A stretch of 18,791 nt of DNA from CAXSEF01 sp964236695 (GTDB lineage Bacteria > Pseudomonadota > Alphaproteobacteria > Acetobacterales > Acetobacteraceae): assembly GCA_964236695.1 (NCBI GenBank), contig CAXSFU010000062.1, forward strand, positions 1-18,791, given 5' to 3'. The notes beneath the pieces are model-generated. The model made no database searches, was not told the DNA's origin, and was given only the letters and a program-made list of their open reading frames with translations. A program made the position numbers and the translations under genes. Position 1 is the first letter of the stretch. Each line of letters begins with the position of its first letter. Shown in pieces: positions 5,489 through 14,097 of the stretch.

Positions 5489-7996
5489 GTGAGGCTGGCG
5501 CTGCGGCTGGCGGCGCGAGAGCTGCGCACCGGCACGCGCGGCCTGCGCATCGTGCTGGCCTGCCTGGCGCTGGGGGTCGCCTCGATCGGCGCGGTGGGCG
5601 GGCTGCGGGTGGCGATCGAGCGGGGCCTGTCGGATCGCGGCCGCGACATCCTCGGCGGCGACCTGGCGGTCAACGGCGGGGCGCAGGCCCTGCCGGACAC
5701 GCTGCGCCAGTTCCTGCGCGAGCGGGGGGCGCGCCTGTCCGACATCGTGCAGATGCGCTCGATGCTGGTGGCGGGCAACGGCGAGCGCGCGCTGGTCGAG
5801 CTGAAGGCGGTGGACGGCGCGTATCCGCTGGTGGGCACGCTCGACCTGACGCCCTCTGGCGACCTGCAGGCGGTGCTGGCCGGGCGGGGCCTGGTCGGCG
5901 AACCGGTGATCCTGGACCGGCTGGGGGTGCACCCGGGCGACAGCCTGCGGGTCGGGCAGGCGCAGTTCACGCTCAGGGGTTCGGTGGCGGCGGAGCCGGA
6001 TGGCGCGGCGACGCCGGGGCTGCTCGGGCCGGGTGCCGTGATCGCGCTGGCCGACCTGCCCGCCACCGGGCTGGTGCAGCCCGGCTCGCTGCTGCGCTAC
6101 GAGCTGCGCGCGGCCTTTCCCCCCGGCACGGATGTCGCGGCGGTGGAGACGGCGCTGCGCGAAAGGTTCGGCGACCAGGGGTGGCGCATCCGCGACTCCC
6201 ACGATGCGGCGCCCGGCGTGGTGCGGTTCATCGACCAGACCAGCCGGTTCATGACCCTGGTCGGGCTGACGGCGCTGCTGGTCGGCGGCATCGGGGTGGC
6301 CACCGGCGTGCGGGCGTGGCTGGAGGCGAGGGCGCGCGGCATCGCGGTGCTGCGCTGCCTCGGCGCGTCGTCGCGGCTGGTGTTCGCCACCTATCTGATC
6401 CAGGTGGCGGCCTTGTCGGTGGCGGGCGTGGCGGCGGGCGTGGCGGCGGGGGCGGTGCTGCCGGCGCTGGGCATCTGGCTGTTCGGCGGCCTGCTGCCGG
6501 TGCCGCCGCGCGTCGGGATCTACTGGGGGCCGCTCGGGCTTTCGGCACTCTACGGGCTGCTCACCGCGGGGGCGTTCTCGCTGTGGCCGCTGGGCCGGGC
6601 GGCGCGCATCCCGGGCGCCGCGCTGTTCCGCGATGCCGTGCTGCCGGGCGAGGCGCGGCCGTCCGCCGGGGTCGCGGCCGCCAACCTCGTGCTCGTCCTG
6701 GTGCTGGTGGGGCTGACGGTGGCCACCGCGCCGCAGCGCGGCTTCGCGCTGTGGTTCTGCGGGGCGGCCGCGGCGACGCTGCTGCTGTTCCGGGTCGGCG
6801 GCTGGGCGCTGATGCGCGGGGTCGCGCTGCTGCCGGCGCCGCGCTGGGCCTGGGCGCGGCTCGGGCTTGGCAACCTGCACCGGCCCGGCACGGCGACGCC
6901 GCTGATGATGGTGGCCCTCGGGCTCGGGTTGTCGACGCTGTGCTCGGTGGCGATGATCGAGGCCAACATCCGGCGCGCGGTGCTGGACCAGCTTCCGGCC
7001 GACGCGCCCACCTTCTTCTTCATCGACATCCAGCCGGACCAGCTCGCGCGCTTCGACGCCATGGTGCACGCCGCACCCGGCACCGAGGACGTGGATCAGG
7101 TGCCGAGCCTGCGCGCGCGGATGGTGGCGGTGAACGGCGTGCCGGTGGAGCAGGTGCATGCCACGCCGCAGACGCAGTGGGCGCTGCGCGGCGATCGCGG
7201 CCTGACGTTCTCCGCCGCCGAGCCGGCCGACACCAGGCTCGTGGCCGGGCAGTGGTGGCCGGCGGACTACGCGGGGCCGCCGCTGGTGTCGTTCGACGCC
7301 AACCTGGCGCGCGGCTGGGGCGTGACGGTCGGCGACACCCTGCGCGTCAACGTGCTGGGGCGCGACCTCGACCTGCGCATCGCCAGCCTGCGCGACATCA
7401 ACTGGCGCACCCTGTCGCTGAACTTCACACTCGTCGCCTCGCCCGGGCTGCTGTCGCAGGCGCCGCATTCCGAGATCGCCACCGTGTACATGGACGACGA
7501 CCCGCACCACCAGGGCGCGCTCCTGCGCCAGGTCACGGACGCGCTGCCCAACGTGACCGGCATCCGTGTCGCCGACGTGCTCGACGCGGTGGCCTCGCTG
7601 GTGCGCAAGGTCGCTGCGGCACTTGCGGCGACGGGGTCGCTGGCGCTGGCGGCCGGCGCCCTGGTGCTGGCCGGCACGGTCGCGGCGGGACAGCGGCGGC
7701 GGATCGCGGAGGCCGTGGTGCTCAAGAGCCTGGGCGCCACGCGCCGGCAGATACGGGCGGCGTGGCTGGTGGAGTTCGGGGCGATCGGGCTTGCGGCGGG
7801 ACTGCTCGCGTCGCTGGTGGGCACGGCGGCGAGCTGGGGCGTGGTGCGGTTCCTGATGGACGGGGACTGGACGTTCCTGCCCGGCGTGCTGGCGGCCACC
7901 GTGGCCGGCTGCGTGGCCCTGATGCTGGGCTTCGGCTACGTCGGAACTGCCGTGGCGTTGCGCGCGCCGGCGGCGGCCTATCTCCGCCACGAATGA
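5489..7996 (+). CDS. ybbP: FtsX-like ABC transporter permease (YbbP type)
   Basis: The 835 residues start at GTG 5489 and are of the length usual for YbbP. The N-terminal helix (MRLALRLAARELRTG...VLACLALGVASI) is followed by a large periplasmic domain. Membrane segments then cluster around residues 255-395, 405-450 and 470-490. A second periplasmic domain follows, and a final FtsX domain of about three helices lies near 695-825, ending in LRHE. It is the partner of the preceding ATPase and likely in the same transcript. Proteins of this MacB/YbbP group often work by mechanotransmission rather than direct translocation, which is family knowledge and not shown here. Confidence 0.9.
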   Translation: MRLALRLAARELRTGTRGLRIVLACLALGVASIGAVGGLRVAIERGLSDRGRDILGGDLAVNGGAQALPDTLRQFLRERGARLSDIVQMRSMLVAGNGERALVELKAVDGAYPLVGTLDLTPSGDLQAVLAGRGLVGEPVILDRLGVHPGDSLRVGQAQFTLRGSVAAEPDGAATPGLLGPGAVIALADLPATGLVQPGSLLRYELRAAFPPGTDVAAVETALRERFGDQGWRIRDSHDAAPGVVRFIDQTSRFMTLVGLTALLVGGIGVATGVRAWLEARARGIAVLRCLGASSRLVFATYLIQVAALSVAGVAAGVAAGAVLPALGIWLFGGLLPVPPRVGIYWGPLGLSALYGLLTAGAFSLWPLGRAARIPGAALFRDAVLPGEARPSAGVAAANLVLVLVLVGLTVATAPQRGFALWFCGAAAATLLLFRVGGWALMRGVALLPAPRWAWARLGLGNLHRPGTATPLMMVALGLGLSTLCSVAMIEANIRRAVLDQLPADAPTFFFIDIQPDQLARFDAMVHAAPGTEDVDQVPSLRARMVAVNGVPVEQVHATPQTQWALRGDRGLTFSAAEPADTRLVAGQWWPADYAGPPLVSFDANLARGWGVTVGDTLRVNVLGRDLDLRIASLRDINWRTLSLNFTLVASPGLLSQAPHSEIATVYMDDDPHHQGALLRQVTDALPNVTGIRVADVLDAVASLVRKVAAALAATGSLALAAGALVLAGTVAAGQRRRIAEAVVLKSLGATRRQIRAAWLVEFGAIGLAAGLLASLVGTAASWGVVRFLMDGDWTFLPGVLAATVAGCVALMLGFGYVGTAVALRAPAAAYLRHE

Positions 7997-8066
7997 ACAC
8001 CGGGTGAGCCGAGTTTTATCAAATGTTTAGCTGCGGTCGGAACGCCGCACGGCCGCCGGATTTCGC

Positions 8067-8096
8067 TTGAACGCGGGCGGGCTCCTGCCAAGATAG
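8067..8096 (+). promoter_or_regulatory. Candidate promoter of the Bax inhibitor-1 family gene
   Basis: TTGAAC at 8067-8072 is followed after 18 bases by AGATAG at 8091-8096. It lies in the only AT-richer intergenic stretch nearby, which also includes TTTTATCAAATGTTTAG at 8013-8029. The -10 match is weak, so the exact element is uncertain. Confidence 0.3.
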
Positions 8097-8131
8097 CAGC
8101 CTTGGGCACCAAGCCCCCTGAGGAACCCTCC

Positions 8132-8908
8132 ATGGCCTTCCGCCCCGATTCCCGAACCTATCCGGCACCGACCGGCTTCGCGCAGGCCGGCGCGCTCGAC
8201 GCGGGCCTGCGCACCTACATGCTGCACGTCTACAACTGGATGACGTCCGGCCTGGCGTTGACCGGCATCGTCGCCTACCTCGTGGCCAACGTCCCGGCGG
8301 TGCGCGCGGCGTTCTACCACGAGGTGCAGACCCGCGGCGGCTTCGCGCTGCAGCCCACCCTGCTCGGCTACGCCGCGATGTTCGCCCCGCTGGGCTTCGT
8401 GCTGGTGCTGAGCATGGGCGTGAACCGGCTGTCGCGGCAGTCGGCCCAGGCGTTGTACTGGGCGTTCTGCGCGGCGATGGGCGCCAGCCTCGCCAACATC
8501 TTCTGGGTCTACACCGGCGACAGCATCACCCGCGTGTTCTTCATCACCGCGGGCACCTTCGCCATCATGTCGGCCTGGGGCTACACCACCAAGACCGACC
8601 TGAGCCGGTTCGGCAGCTTCCTGATGATGGGCCTGATCGGCGTCATCCTCGCCAGCGTGGTCAACATCTTCGTCGGCAGCAGCCAGCTCCAGTTCCTGGT
8701 CAGCATCGTCGGCGTGCTGGTGTTCACCGGCCTCACCGCGTTCGACACCCAGCGCATCAAGGCGTCCTACCTCCAGTACTCGTATGCCGAGGGCTCGGAC
8801 GTGGCGGCCAAGCGCAGCGTCTACGACGCGCTCAGCCTCTACCTGAACTTCATCAACCTGTTCATGCTCCTGCTCCAGCTCACCGGCAGCCGCAGCAACA
8901 ACAACTGA
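8132..8908 (+). CDS. Bax inhibitor-1 / YccA family inner-membrane protein
   Basis: The 258 residues have about seven membrane segments after a short polar N-terminus (residues 1-27). Family features include the GLRTYMLHVYNWMTSGLALTG opening split over 25-45, the EGSDVAAKRSV stretch, and the end ALSLYLNFINLFMLLLQL. Bacterial members are multipass proteins related to YccA, which interacts with FtsH, and to YetJ, a pH-dependent calcium leak channel. Which role applies here is unknown. Start ATG 8132 has AGGA at 8121-8124. It is probably monocistronic, with its own promoter upstream and a strong terminator downstream. Confidence 0.93.
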   Translation: MAFRPDSRTYPAPTGFAQAGALDAGLRTYMLHVYNWMTSGLALTGIVAYLVANVPAVRAAFYHEVQTRGGFALQPTLLGYAAMFAPLGFVLVLSMGVNRLSRQSAQALYWAFCAAMGASLANIFWVYTGDSITRVFFITAGTFAIMSAWGYTTKTDLSRFGSFLMMGLIGVILASVVNIFVGSSQLQFLVSIVGVLVFTGLTAFDTQRIKASYLQYSYAEGSDVAAKRSVYDALSLYLNFINLFMLLLQLTGSRSNNN

Positions 8909-8925
8909 TCGCTCGGGCATCCCGG

Positions 8926-8959
8926 AAAGCCCTGGTTCCCTGCGGAGCCAGGGCTTTTT
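8926..8959 (+). terminator. Rho-independent terminator
   Basis: The 10-base-pair stem AAAGCCCTGG (8926-8935) / CCAGGGCTTT (8948-8957) runs into TTTTT (8955-8959). It starts 17 bases after the stop codon of the Bax inhibitor-1 family gene. This is the clearest intrinsic terminator in the window. Confidence 0.9.
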
Positions 8960-8960
8960 G

Positions 8961-8996
8961 CTGCCTGCCGTCCGGCCGAAGCCTCGCGGCAGGCAG
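8961..8996. repeat. Inverted repeat after the terminator
   Basis: The perfect 10-base arms CTGCCTGCCG (8961-8970) and CGGCAGGCAG (8987-8996) have a 16-base loop and lie directly after the terminator's T-tract. There is no T-tract of its own. It could reinforce termination or be an operator for the ABC exporter genes. The following stretch to 9232 holds no gene that I can support. Confidence 0.5.
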
Positions 8997-9232
8997 GAAC
9001 GGTGCCGTTCGTGAAGGCGTTGTCCTGGCATCCCGTGGTTGCCGACCCAGGCGTGCGGACACGCACCCGGTCACGCCGAGGACGGCGTACCCTGAGTTCG
9101 GGTGGTTGGACGACAAACACTCTTGCAGCCCCATGTCGGGAGCAGGGTGGTGCTGGAACAACCTTGTATCGCCCCTGCCTGGATGACGTGCCAGGCGTGA
9201 ACGGCTCTTCCCCTGGCCAGGCAGTTCCGCGC

Positions 9233-10066
9233 ATGGATGCACCGACGATCCCGCACGACGGCGCCGCCCGGCAGGCATCGCCGGTGATCGAGGTGGCCGG
9301 GCTGTCCAAGCGGTTCGGCGCAACCCTGGCCGTGGCCGGAATCGACGTGTCCGTGCAGGCCGGCGAGACGATCGGGCTGCTCGGCGGCAACGGCGCCGGC
9401 AAGACGACCACCATCGCCATGCTGCTCGGTCTGCTGGTGCCGACGTCGGGCAGCATCCGCATCCTGGGCCACGACATGGCGCGCGACCGCTTCTCCGCGC
9501 TGGCCAGGATGAACTTCTCCTCTCCCTACGTGGCGCTGCCGAGCCGGCTCAGCGTGGCCGAGAACCTGCGGGTGTACGGGCATCTCTACGGCGTGAAGCG
9601 GATCGGGCGACGCATCGAGGAGCTGGCGGCCCAGCTCGACCTCGGCGACCTGCTGCGCCGCCCGGCAGGCCAGCTCTCCGCCGGGCAGAAGACCCGGGTC
9701 GCCCTGGCCAAGTCGCTGATTAACCGCCCCGACGTGCTGCTTCTGGACGAGCCGACGGCGAGCCTCGACCCGGACACCGGTGACCTGATCCGCGGCTGGC
9801 TGGAGCGCTACCGCGCGGAGTCGGGCTGCACGATCCTGCTCGCGTCGCACAACATGGCCGAGGTGGAGCGGCTCTGCGGGCAGGTGCTGATGATGAAGCA
9901 GGGCCGCATCGTCGATCGCGGCACCCCGGCGGCGCTGCTGGAGCGCTACCGCCGCGACGACCTGGAGGAGGTGTTCCTCGACATCGCCCGTGACCGCACC
10001 GCGGCCCCGGACACCGGAAGCCGGGCGGCCGGCGCACGCTCCGACGGAACGGCGGCGGTGGCGTGA
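9233..10066 (+). CDS. ABC-2 type transporter ATP-binding protein
   Basis: The 277 residues are a drug/polysaccharide-exporter type ATPase (NodI/CcmA-like group). Walker A is GNGAGKTT (52-59), the signature is LSAGQKTR (148-155), Walker B is VLLLDEPTASLD (168-179), and the H-loop is ASHN. The Q-loop position reads MNFSSPYVALP, without the usual Gln. Start ATG 9233 places the conserved IEVAGLSKRFG strand 19 residues in; longer frames upstream look non-coding. Its last four bases, GTGA, overlap the permease start, so the two are translationally coupled. The Ala/Arg-rich C-terminal tail is not conserved-looking. The substrate is unknown. Confidence 0.92.
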   Translation: MDAPTIPHDGAARQASPVIEVAGLSKRFGATLAVAGIDVSVQAGETIGLLGGNGAGKTTTIAMLLGLLVPTSGSIRILGHDMARDRFSALARMNFSSPYVALPSRLSVAENLRVYGHLYGVKRIGRRIEELAAQLDLGDLLRRPAGQLSAGQKTRVALAKSLINRPDVLLLDEPTASLDPDTGDLIRGWLERYRAESGCTILLASHNMAEVERLCGQVLMMKQGRIVDRGTPAALLERYRRDDLEEVFLDIARDRTAAPDTGSRAAGARSDGTAAVA

Positions 10067-10866
10067 GCGGGTCGGCCGGGCGGATCTGGGGCCTCGTCTT
10101 CCGCCACCTCGCGCTGTACCGCGGCTCGTGGCCGCGGCTGCTCGAGCTGTCCTACTGGCCGATCCTGCAGATGTGCATCTGGGGGTTCACCTCGTCGTAT
10201 TTCGCGGGGCGCATGTCCGGCTCGGCGGCCGCGATGACGGTCTCCGCGCTGCTCGGCGGCGTGCTGCTCTGGGAGGTGACTCTGCGCACCCAGATGGGGC
10301 TGTCGGCGACGTTCCTGGAGGAGCTGTGGTCGCGCAACCTCGGCCACGTGTTCGTCAGTCCCCTGCGGCCGTGGGAGATGATGGCGGCGCTGACCGCCAT
10401 GTCGGTGCTGCGCATGCTGGCGGGCGTGCTGCCGGCGGTGCTGCTGGCCTGGGCGATCTACCGCTTCGACCTGTTCTCGGTGGGCGCGCCGCTGGTGCTG
10501 TTCGTCGCCGCGCTCATGCTGATGGGCTGGTGCGTGGGGCTGGGGGTGATGTCGCTGATCCTGCGCCACGGCCTCGGCGCGGAAGCGCTGGCCTGGTCGG
10601 TGACCTTCGGGCTGGCGCCGTTCTCCTGCGTGTTCTACCCGGTCTCCGCCCTGCCCGAGGTGCTGCGGCCGGTGGCGTTCGCGCTGCCGGCAAGCCACGT
10701 GTTCGAGGGGCTGCGCTCCGTCATGGCGCAGGGCGTGGTGCGCTGGGACCAGCTGGGATGGGCGTTCGGCCTGGACGCGGCCTGGCTGGCGGCCGCGGTG
10801 CTGCTGTTCCTGCGCCAGTTCCACTCGGCGCGGGTGCGCGGCGCGCTGCTGAGCATCGGCGAGTAG
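10063..10866 (+). CDS. ABC-2 type transporter permease
   Basis: The 267 residues start at GTG 10063, inside the stop region of the ATPase gene. The protein has six membrane segments of the ABC-2 family: about residues 30-50, 62-80, 110-135, 140-165, 175-198 and 232-252. A short amphipathic N-terminus (RIWGLVFRHLALYRGSW) is typical of the NodJ-like fold. The PVSALPEVLRP and ALPASHVFEGLR stretches match the conserved C-terminal region of such permeases. Together with the preceding ATPase it should form an exporter. Repeat copy B follows within about 15 bases of the stop codon. Confidence 0.9.
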   Translation: MSGSAGRIWGLVFRHLALYRGSWPRLLELSYWPILQMCIWGFTSSYFAGRMSGSAAAMTVSALLGGVLLWEVTLRTQMGLSATFLEELWSRNLGHVFVSPLRPWEMMAALTAMSVLRMLAGVLPAVLLAWAIYRFDLFSVGAPLVLFVAALMLMGWCVGLGVMSLILRHGLGAEALAWSVTFGLAPFSCVFYPVSALPEVLRPVAFALPASHVFEGLRSVMAQGVVRWDQLGWAFGLDAAWLAAAVLLFLRQFHSARVRGALLSIGE

Positions 10867-10880
10867 CGGCCGTCAGCCCA

Positions 10881-11045
10881 GAGAAGGCAGGCAAGGTTGA
10901 GGCCCATCGCCTGAAAAAGCGGGCTCAAACTCCGCCAAAGGCAGGCCTTTGGAATCGACCTCTTAAGTACAGGGTTTCCAAAGGGCTCCGCCCTTTGGCG
11001 GGTCTGGGCAGAGCCCAGCCTTGCTTGCTGCCCTGTCCAGGGCTG
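10881..11045 (-). repeat. Mosaic palindromic intergenic repeat, copy B (inverted)
   Basis: Read on the minus strand this copy starts with GCAAGCAAGGCTGGGCT and the TGCCCAGACCCGCCA block, as in copies A, E and F. It continues with an AAAGGG...CCCTTT hairpin, the CTTAAG spacer at 10962-10967, and a CCAAAGG/CCTTTGG hairpin. It therefore lies in opposite orientation to copies A, D, E and F. It fills most of the gap between the ABC-2 permease and the histidine phosphatase genes. One function could be transcript 3'-end stabilisation or termination. Confidence 0.82.
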
Positions 11046-11101
11046 GACATGGATCGGCGCCCGGACCTACCCCCTCCGTGGCGTCCGCCAGGAGAAACCC
11101 G

Positions 11102-11728
11102 ATGACCCGCTTCCACCTCATCCGCCACGCCCTGGTGGAGGAGAGCGCGCGCCTGGTGCTGTACGGCACCATGGATGTCCCGCTCTGCCCCGAGACCCTG
11201 ACGGCGCAGTCCGGCCAGTACGGCGCGCTGGCCGAACGGCTGCCCCGCGACGCGGCCTGGTATGTCACCCCGCTGCGCCGCACCGCCAGCACCGCGGAGG
11301 CGATCCAGGCGGCCGGATATCCCGCGGTCGTGCCCGGCGTGGAACCCGATCTCGTGGAGCAGCACCTCGGCGCGTGGCAGGGACTTGCCCACGCCGAGCT
11401 GCCGCCGCTGCTGGCGCGGCCTGCCCACACCTTCTGGCCGCTGGCCGGGGACGAGCGGCCGCCCGGCGGCGAGAGCATGCAGGACGTGATCGCCCGGGTC
11501 GGGCGGGTGATGGAACGCCTGGCCAAGGCGCACCCTGGCGAGGAGCTGGTGGTGGTCTGCCACGGCGGCGTGATCCGGGCCGCGATCGCCCACGCGATGG
11601 GCGTTCCCGCCGATGCCGCGCTGCACCTGTCGGTGCAGAACCTGTCGTTGAGCGTGCTGGAGCGCCACCCGCGCGCCTGGAGGGTGGTCTGCGTGAACGA
11701 GGTGCCTGGCTATTCCGGCGTGAGATAG
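11102..11728 (+). CDS. Histidine phosphatase family protein (phosphoglycerate mutase-like)
   Basis: The 208 residues form a branch 1 histidine phosphatase. The catalytic phospho-acceptor motif is LIRHA (6-10), with Ala in place of the usual Gly of RHG. The second Arg is in TPLRRT, the proton-donor Glu is probably in VEQHLGAWQG, and the second His is in VVCHGGVIR. Members include phosphoglycerate mutases, CobC-like and broad-range phosphatases. This one lacks markers for a precise substrate. Start ATG 11102 has CAGGAGAAA just upstream. Both neighbouring gaps are short and the gene seems independent. Confidence 0.88.
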   Translation: MTRFHLIRHALVEESARLVLYGTMDVPLCPETLTAQSGQYGALAERLPRDAAWYVTPLRRTASTAEAIQAAGYPAVVPGVEPDLVEQHLGAWQGLAHAELPPLLARPAHTFWPLAGDERPPGGESMQDVIARVGRVMERLAKAHPGEELVVVCHGGVIRAAIAHAMGVPADAALHLSVQNLSLSVLERHPRAWRVVCVNEVPGYSGVR

Positions 11729-11886
11729 GCGGCGCGCTGACCCGCCGGCTCCGACCGGGGCCGCGCTTCGCGCAACCGTGCCGCGCAAGGCCGCGCCGTC
11801 GCCGCCACCTCATCTTGCCCGTGAGAGCTTCTTGGTATCGCCATGTTTCGTCGCTACAAAGCCGGCACGTGACAGGGAGAGGCCGG

Positions 11887-12723
11887 ATGGTCCGCAGGCT
11901 CGTGGCCGCTACGATGACCGTGCTGTGCGCCCTGTCGCTGGGCGGTTGCGAGATGGGGGCGGCCGACCAGGCGCGGGCGCAGCAGCAGCAGGAGCTGGTG
12001 GACCGTGCGACGCTCGCCGCCCAGGACCTGCTCAACCCGGTGACCGGCAAGGTCGCCGCGCGCACGCTGCGCAAGGCGCGCGCGGTGATGATCTGCCCGC
12101 GGGTGTTCCGCGTCGGCTTCCTGTTCGGCGGCGAGGGCGGCGGCTGCGTCCTGCTCGCGCGCGGCGGCAATGGCTCGTGGTCGGCGCCGGCGTTCTACAG
12201 CCTGGGCGACGGCAGCTTCGGCCTGCAGGCGGGTATGCAGGACGCCGAGCTGATGATGATGATCATGACCAACCGCGGCCTGGACGCGGTGATGGACAGC
12301 CAGTTCAAGATCGGCGCGGGCGCTTCGGTGGCGCTGGTGACGTTGGGCGGCGGCATCGCGGGCGACACCACGGCGGCGCTGAACGCCGACATCATCGCCT
12401 TCGAGCGCACGCGCGGGCTGTACGCCGGCATCTCGCTGGACGGCGGAATGATGTCCGCCGACAGCATCGGCGACCGTGCCTACTACAACCAGGACATCGG
12501 CTCGCGCGGCATCGTCATGGCGATGCACGCCAACAATCCCGGCGCGGACCCGCTGCGCGCCGTGCTGATGCGGTTCGGCAACCAGGAGCCTGCGCCGGCG
12601 GCGGTGCCGTACGGCGCAGCGCCCTACGGGGCAGTTCCCCGACTCCGGGCCGATGGCGCCGGCGCCCCGCGGCGCGGTGCAGCAGCAGATGCTGCCGCCG
12701 CCGCGCTGAGGCCGGGGGGATAG
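11887..12723 (+). CDS. SYLF (Ysc84-like) lipid-binding domain lipoprotein
   Basis: The 278 residues start with a lipoprotein signal ending at LSLGGC, with Cys near residue 22, which suggests membrane anchoring in the periplasm. A SYLF/Ysc84 domain fills about 40-235: ARTLRKARAVMICPRV, FLFGGEGGGCVL, the Gly-rich WSAPAFYSLGDGSFGLQAG, and AFERTRGLYAGISLDGG. The family binds phosphoinositides in eukaryotes; the bacterial role is poorly known. Start ATG 11887 has a GGGAGAGG-type site upstream. The last 30 residues are Ala/Arg-rich. Removing one G from GGGG at 12628-12631 would instead give a tail with FPDSGPMAPAPRGAV...MLPPPR ending at 12709, which looks more natural for this family. Confidence 0.88.
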   Translation: MVRRLVAATMTVLCALSLGGCEMGAADQARAQQQQELVDRATLAAQDLLNPVTGKVAARTLRKARAVMICPRVFRVGFLFGGEGGGCVLLARGGNGSWSAPAFYSLGDGSFGLQAGMQDAELMMMIMTNRGLDAVMDSQFKIGAGASVALVTLGGGIAGDTTAALNADIIAFERTRGLYAGISLDGGMMSADSIGDRAYYNQDIGSRGIVMAMHANNPGADPLRAVLMRFGNQEPAPAAVPYGAAPYGAVPRLRADGAGAPRRGAAADAAAAALRPGG

Positions 12724-12739
12724 CACCTTACGTCTGAAA

Positions 12740-12850
12740 TCCGGAAAGGAAGGCCAGGAGCTCTGCCCCTGGACCCCGCCAAAGGCAGGGCCCTTGGAAC
12801 CCCTTGCTTAAAGAAGGCCGGTCCAGGGCAGAGCCCTGGCCTTTCAACTT
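12740..12850 (-). repeat. Mosaic palindromic intergenic repeat, copy C (inverted, short)
   Basis: On the minus strand it reads CTTTAAG spacer, GGGGTTCCAAGGG, a CCTTTGGCGGGGTCCAGGGG block, then CCTGGCCTTCCTTTCC. This is the same order as the right half of copy A. The left hairpin is instead GGCCAGGGCTCTGCCCTGG. It lies between the SYLF lipoprotein and the MFS transporter genes, so it is transcribed on the strand opposite to its own orientation. Confidence 0.78.
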
Positions 12851-12914
12851 GCTGCACTGCACAATGCGGCGGCCGAGATCGTTCCCGCGGCCATGTCCTT
12901 GTCCGGAGGATGCC

Positions 12915-14081
12915 ATGCGCCTTGCCCTCCTCGCCCTCGCGGCGGCCTCGTTCGGCATCGGCACCACGGAATTCGTCATCATGGGCCTGCTGCCCGACGT
13001 GGCGCACGACCTCGCCGTCAGCATCCCGCAGGCCGGGCTGCTGGTGTCGGGCTACGCGATCGCCGTCACGGTGGGCGCGCCCCTGGTGGCGGTCGCCACC
13101 GCGCGCCTGCCGCGCAAGCGGACCCTGCTGCTGCTCATGGCGATCTTCGTCGCCGGCAATGCCTGCTGCGCACTCTCGCCCAGCTACGGGCTGCTGATGC
13201 TGTCGCGCGTGTTCACCGCCTTCGCGCACGGCTCGTTCTTCGGCATCGGCGCGGTGGTTGCGGCCGACCTCGTGCCGCGCAACCGGCGGGCACAGGCGAT
13301 CTCGCTGATGTTCGCCGGCCTCACGCTGGCCAACGTGCTGGGGGTGCCGGCCGGCACGGTCCTCGGCCAGGCGTTCGGCTGGCGGGCGACGTTCTGGGCG
13401 GTGGTCGCGATCGGCGTGCTCGCGGCGGCGGCCCTGGCGCGCTGGGTGCCCGACCTCGCCACCGACCGCTCCGTCCGCCTCGCCCACGAGTTCCGCACGC
13501 TGCGGCGGCCGCAGGTGCTGCTCGCCATGCTGATCAGCGCGCTGTCCTCGGTCAGCCTGTTCAGCGTGTTCACCTACATCACGCCGCTGCTGGAGCAGGT
13601 GTCCGGCTTCACCCCTCACGGCGTGAGCATCGCGCTGCTGCTGTTCGGCGTCGGGCTCACGGTCGGCAACATGGTGGGCGGATGGCTCGCGGACTGGCGG
13701 CTGATGCCGGCTGCGATCGGCTGCCTCGTGGCGCTGGTCGCGGTGCTCTTGGTCTTCGTGCAGACCCAGCATTCCGCGGTCCCGGCGCTGGCGACCCTGG
13801 TGCTGTGGGGCGCGATCGCCTTCGCGGTGGTCTCGCCGCTGCAGATGCGGGTGCTGAACCAGGCGGTCGAGGCACCGAACATGGCCTCGATCCTGAACCA
13901 GGGCGCCTTCAACCTCGGCAATGCCAGCGGCGCCTGGCTGGGCGCTGCGGCGATCGCCGGCGGCGTGCACTACGCCACCCTGCCCTGGATCGCCGCCGCC
14001 GCCGCGGCGACGGCGCTGGGGTTCGCGGTGTTGTCCCTGACGCTGGAGCAGCGGGACGGCGTGGCGCTGGCCCGGCCCTGA
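12915..14081 (+). CDS. MFS transporter, DHA1 (AraJ/NepI-like) family
   Basis: The 388 residues have about twelve membrane segments. The opening GIGTTEFVIMGLLPDVA (15-31) is the hallmark of the DHA1 subgroup that includes AraJ, YdhP and purine-nucleoside exporter NepI. Motif A-like residues lie in the loop between helices 2 and 3 (ATARLPRKR). SRVFTAFAHGSFFGIG is the helix 4 motif, and LGVPAGTVLGQAFGWRATF is the antiporter-type motif C in helix 5. Export of a small molecule by proton antiport is expected, but the substrate is open. Start ATG 12915 has GGAGGA at 12905-12910. It is flanked by repeat copies C and D. Confidence 0.92.
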   Translation: MRLALLALAAASFGIGTTEFVIMGLLPDVAHDLAVSIPQAGLLVSGYAIAVTVGAPLVAVATARLPRKRTLLLLMAIFVAGNACCALSPSYGLLMLSRVFTAFAHGSFFGIGAVVAADLVPRNRRAQAISLMFAGLTLANVLGVPAGTVLGQAFGWRATFWAVVAIGVLAAAALARWVPDLATDRSVRLAHEFRTLRRPQVLLAMLISALSSVSLFSVFTYITPLLEQVSGFTPHGVSIALLLFGVGLTVGNMVGGWLADWRLMPAAIGCLVALVAVLLVFVQTQHSAVPALATLVLWGAIAFAVVSPLQMRVLNQAVEAPNMASILNQGAFNLGNASGAWLGAAAIAGGVHYATLPWIAAAAAATALGFAVLSLTLEQRDGVALARP

Positions 14082-14097
14082 CGGCCCAGGGCGCTTC

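Noticed and set aside
5393..7990. A very long minus-strand open frame opposite the YbbP gene (865 codons)
   Set aside because: It is Arg/His/Gln-rich, has no family features, and mirrors a well-supported gene. It is the antisense shadow typical of high-GC DNA.
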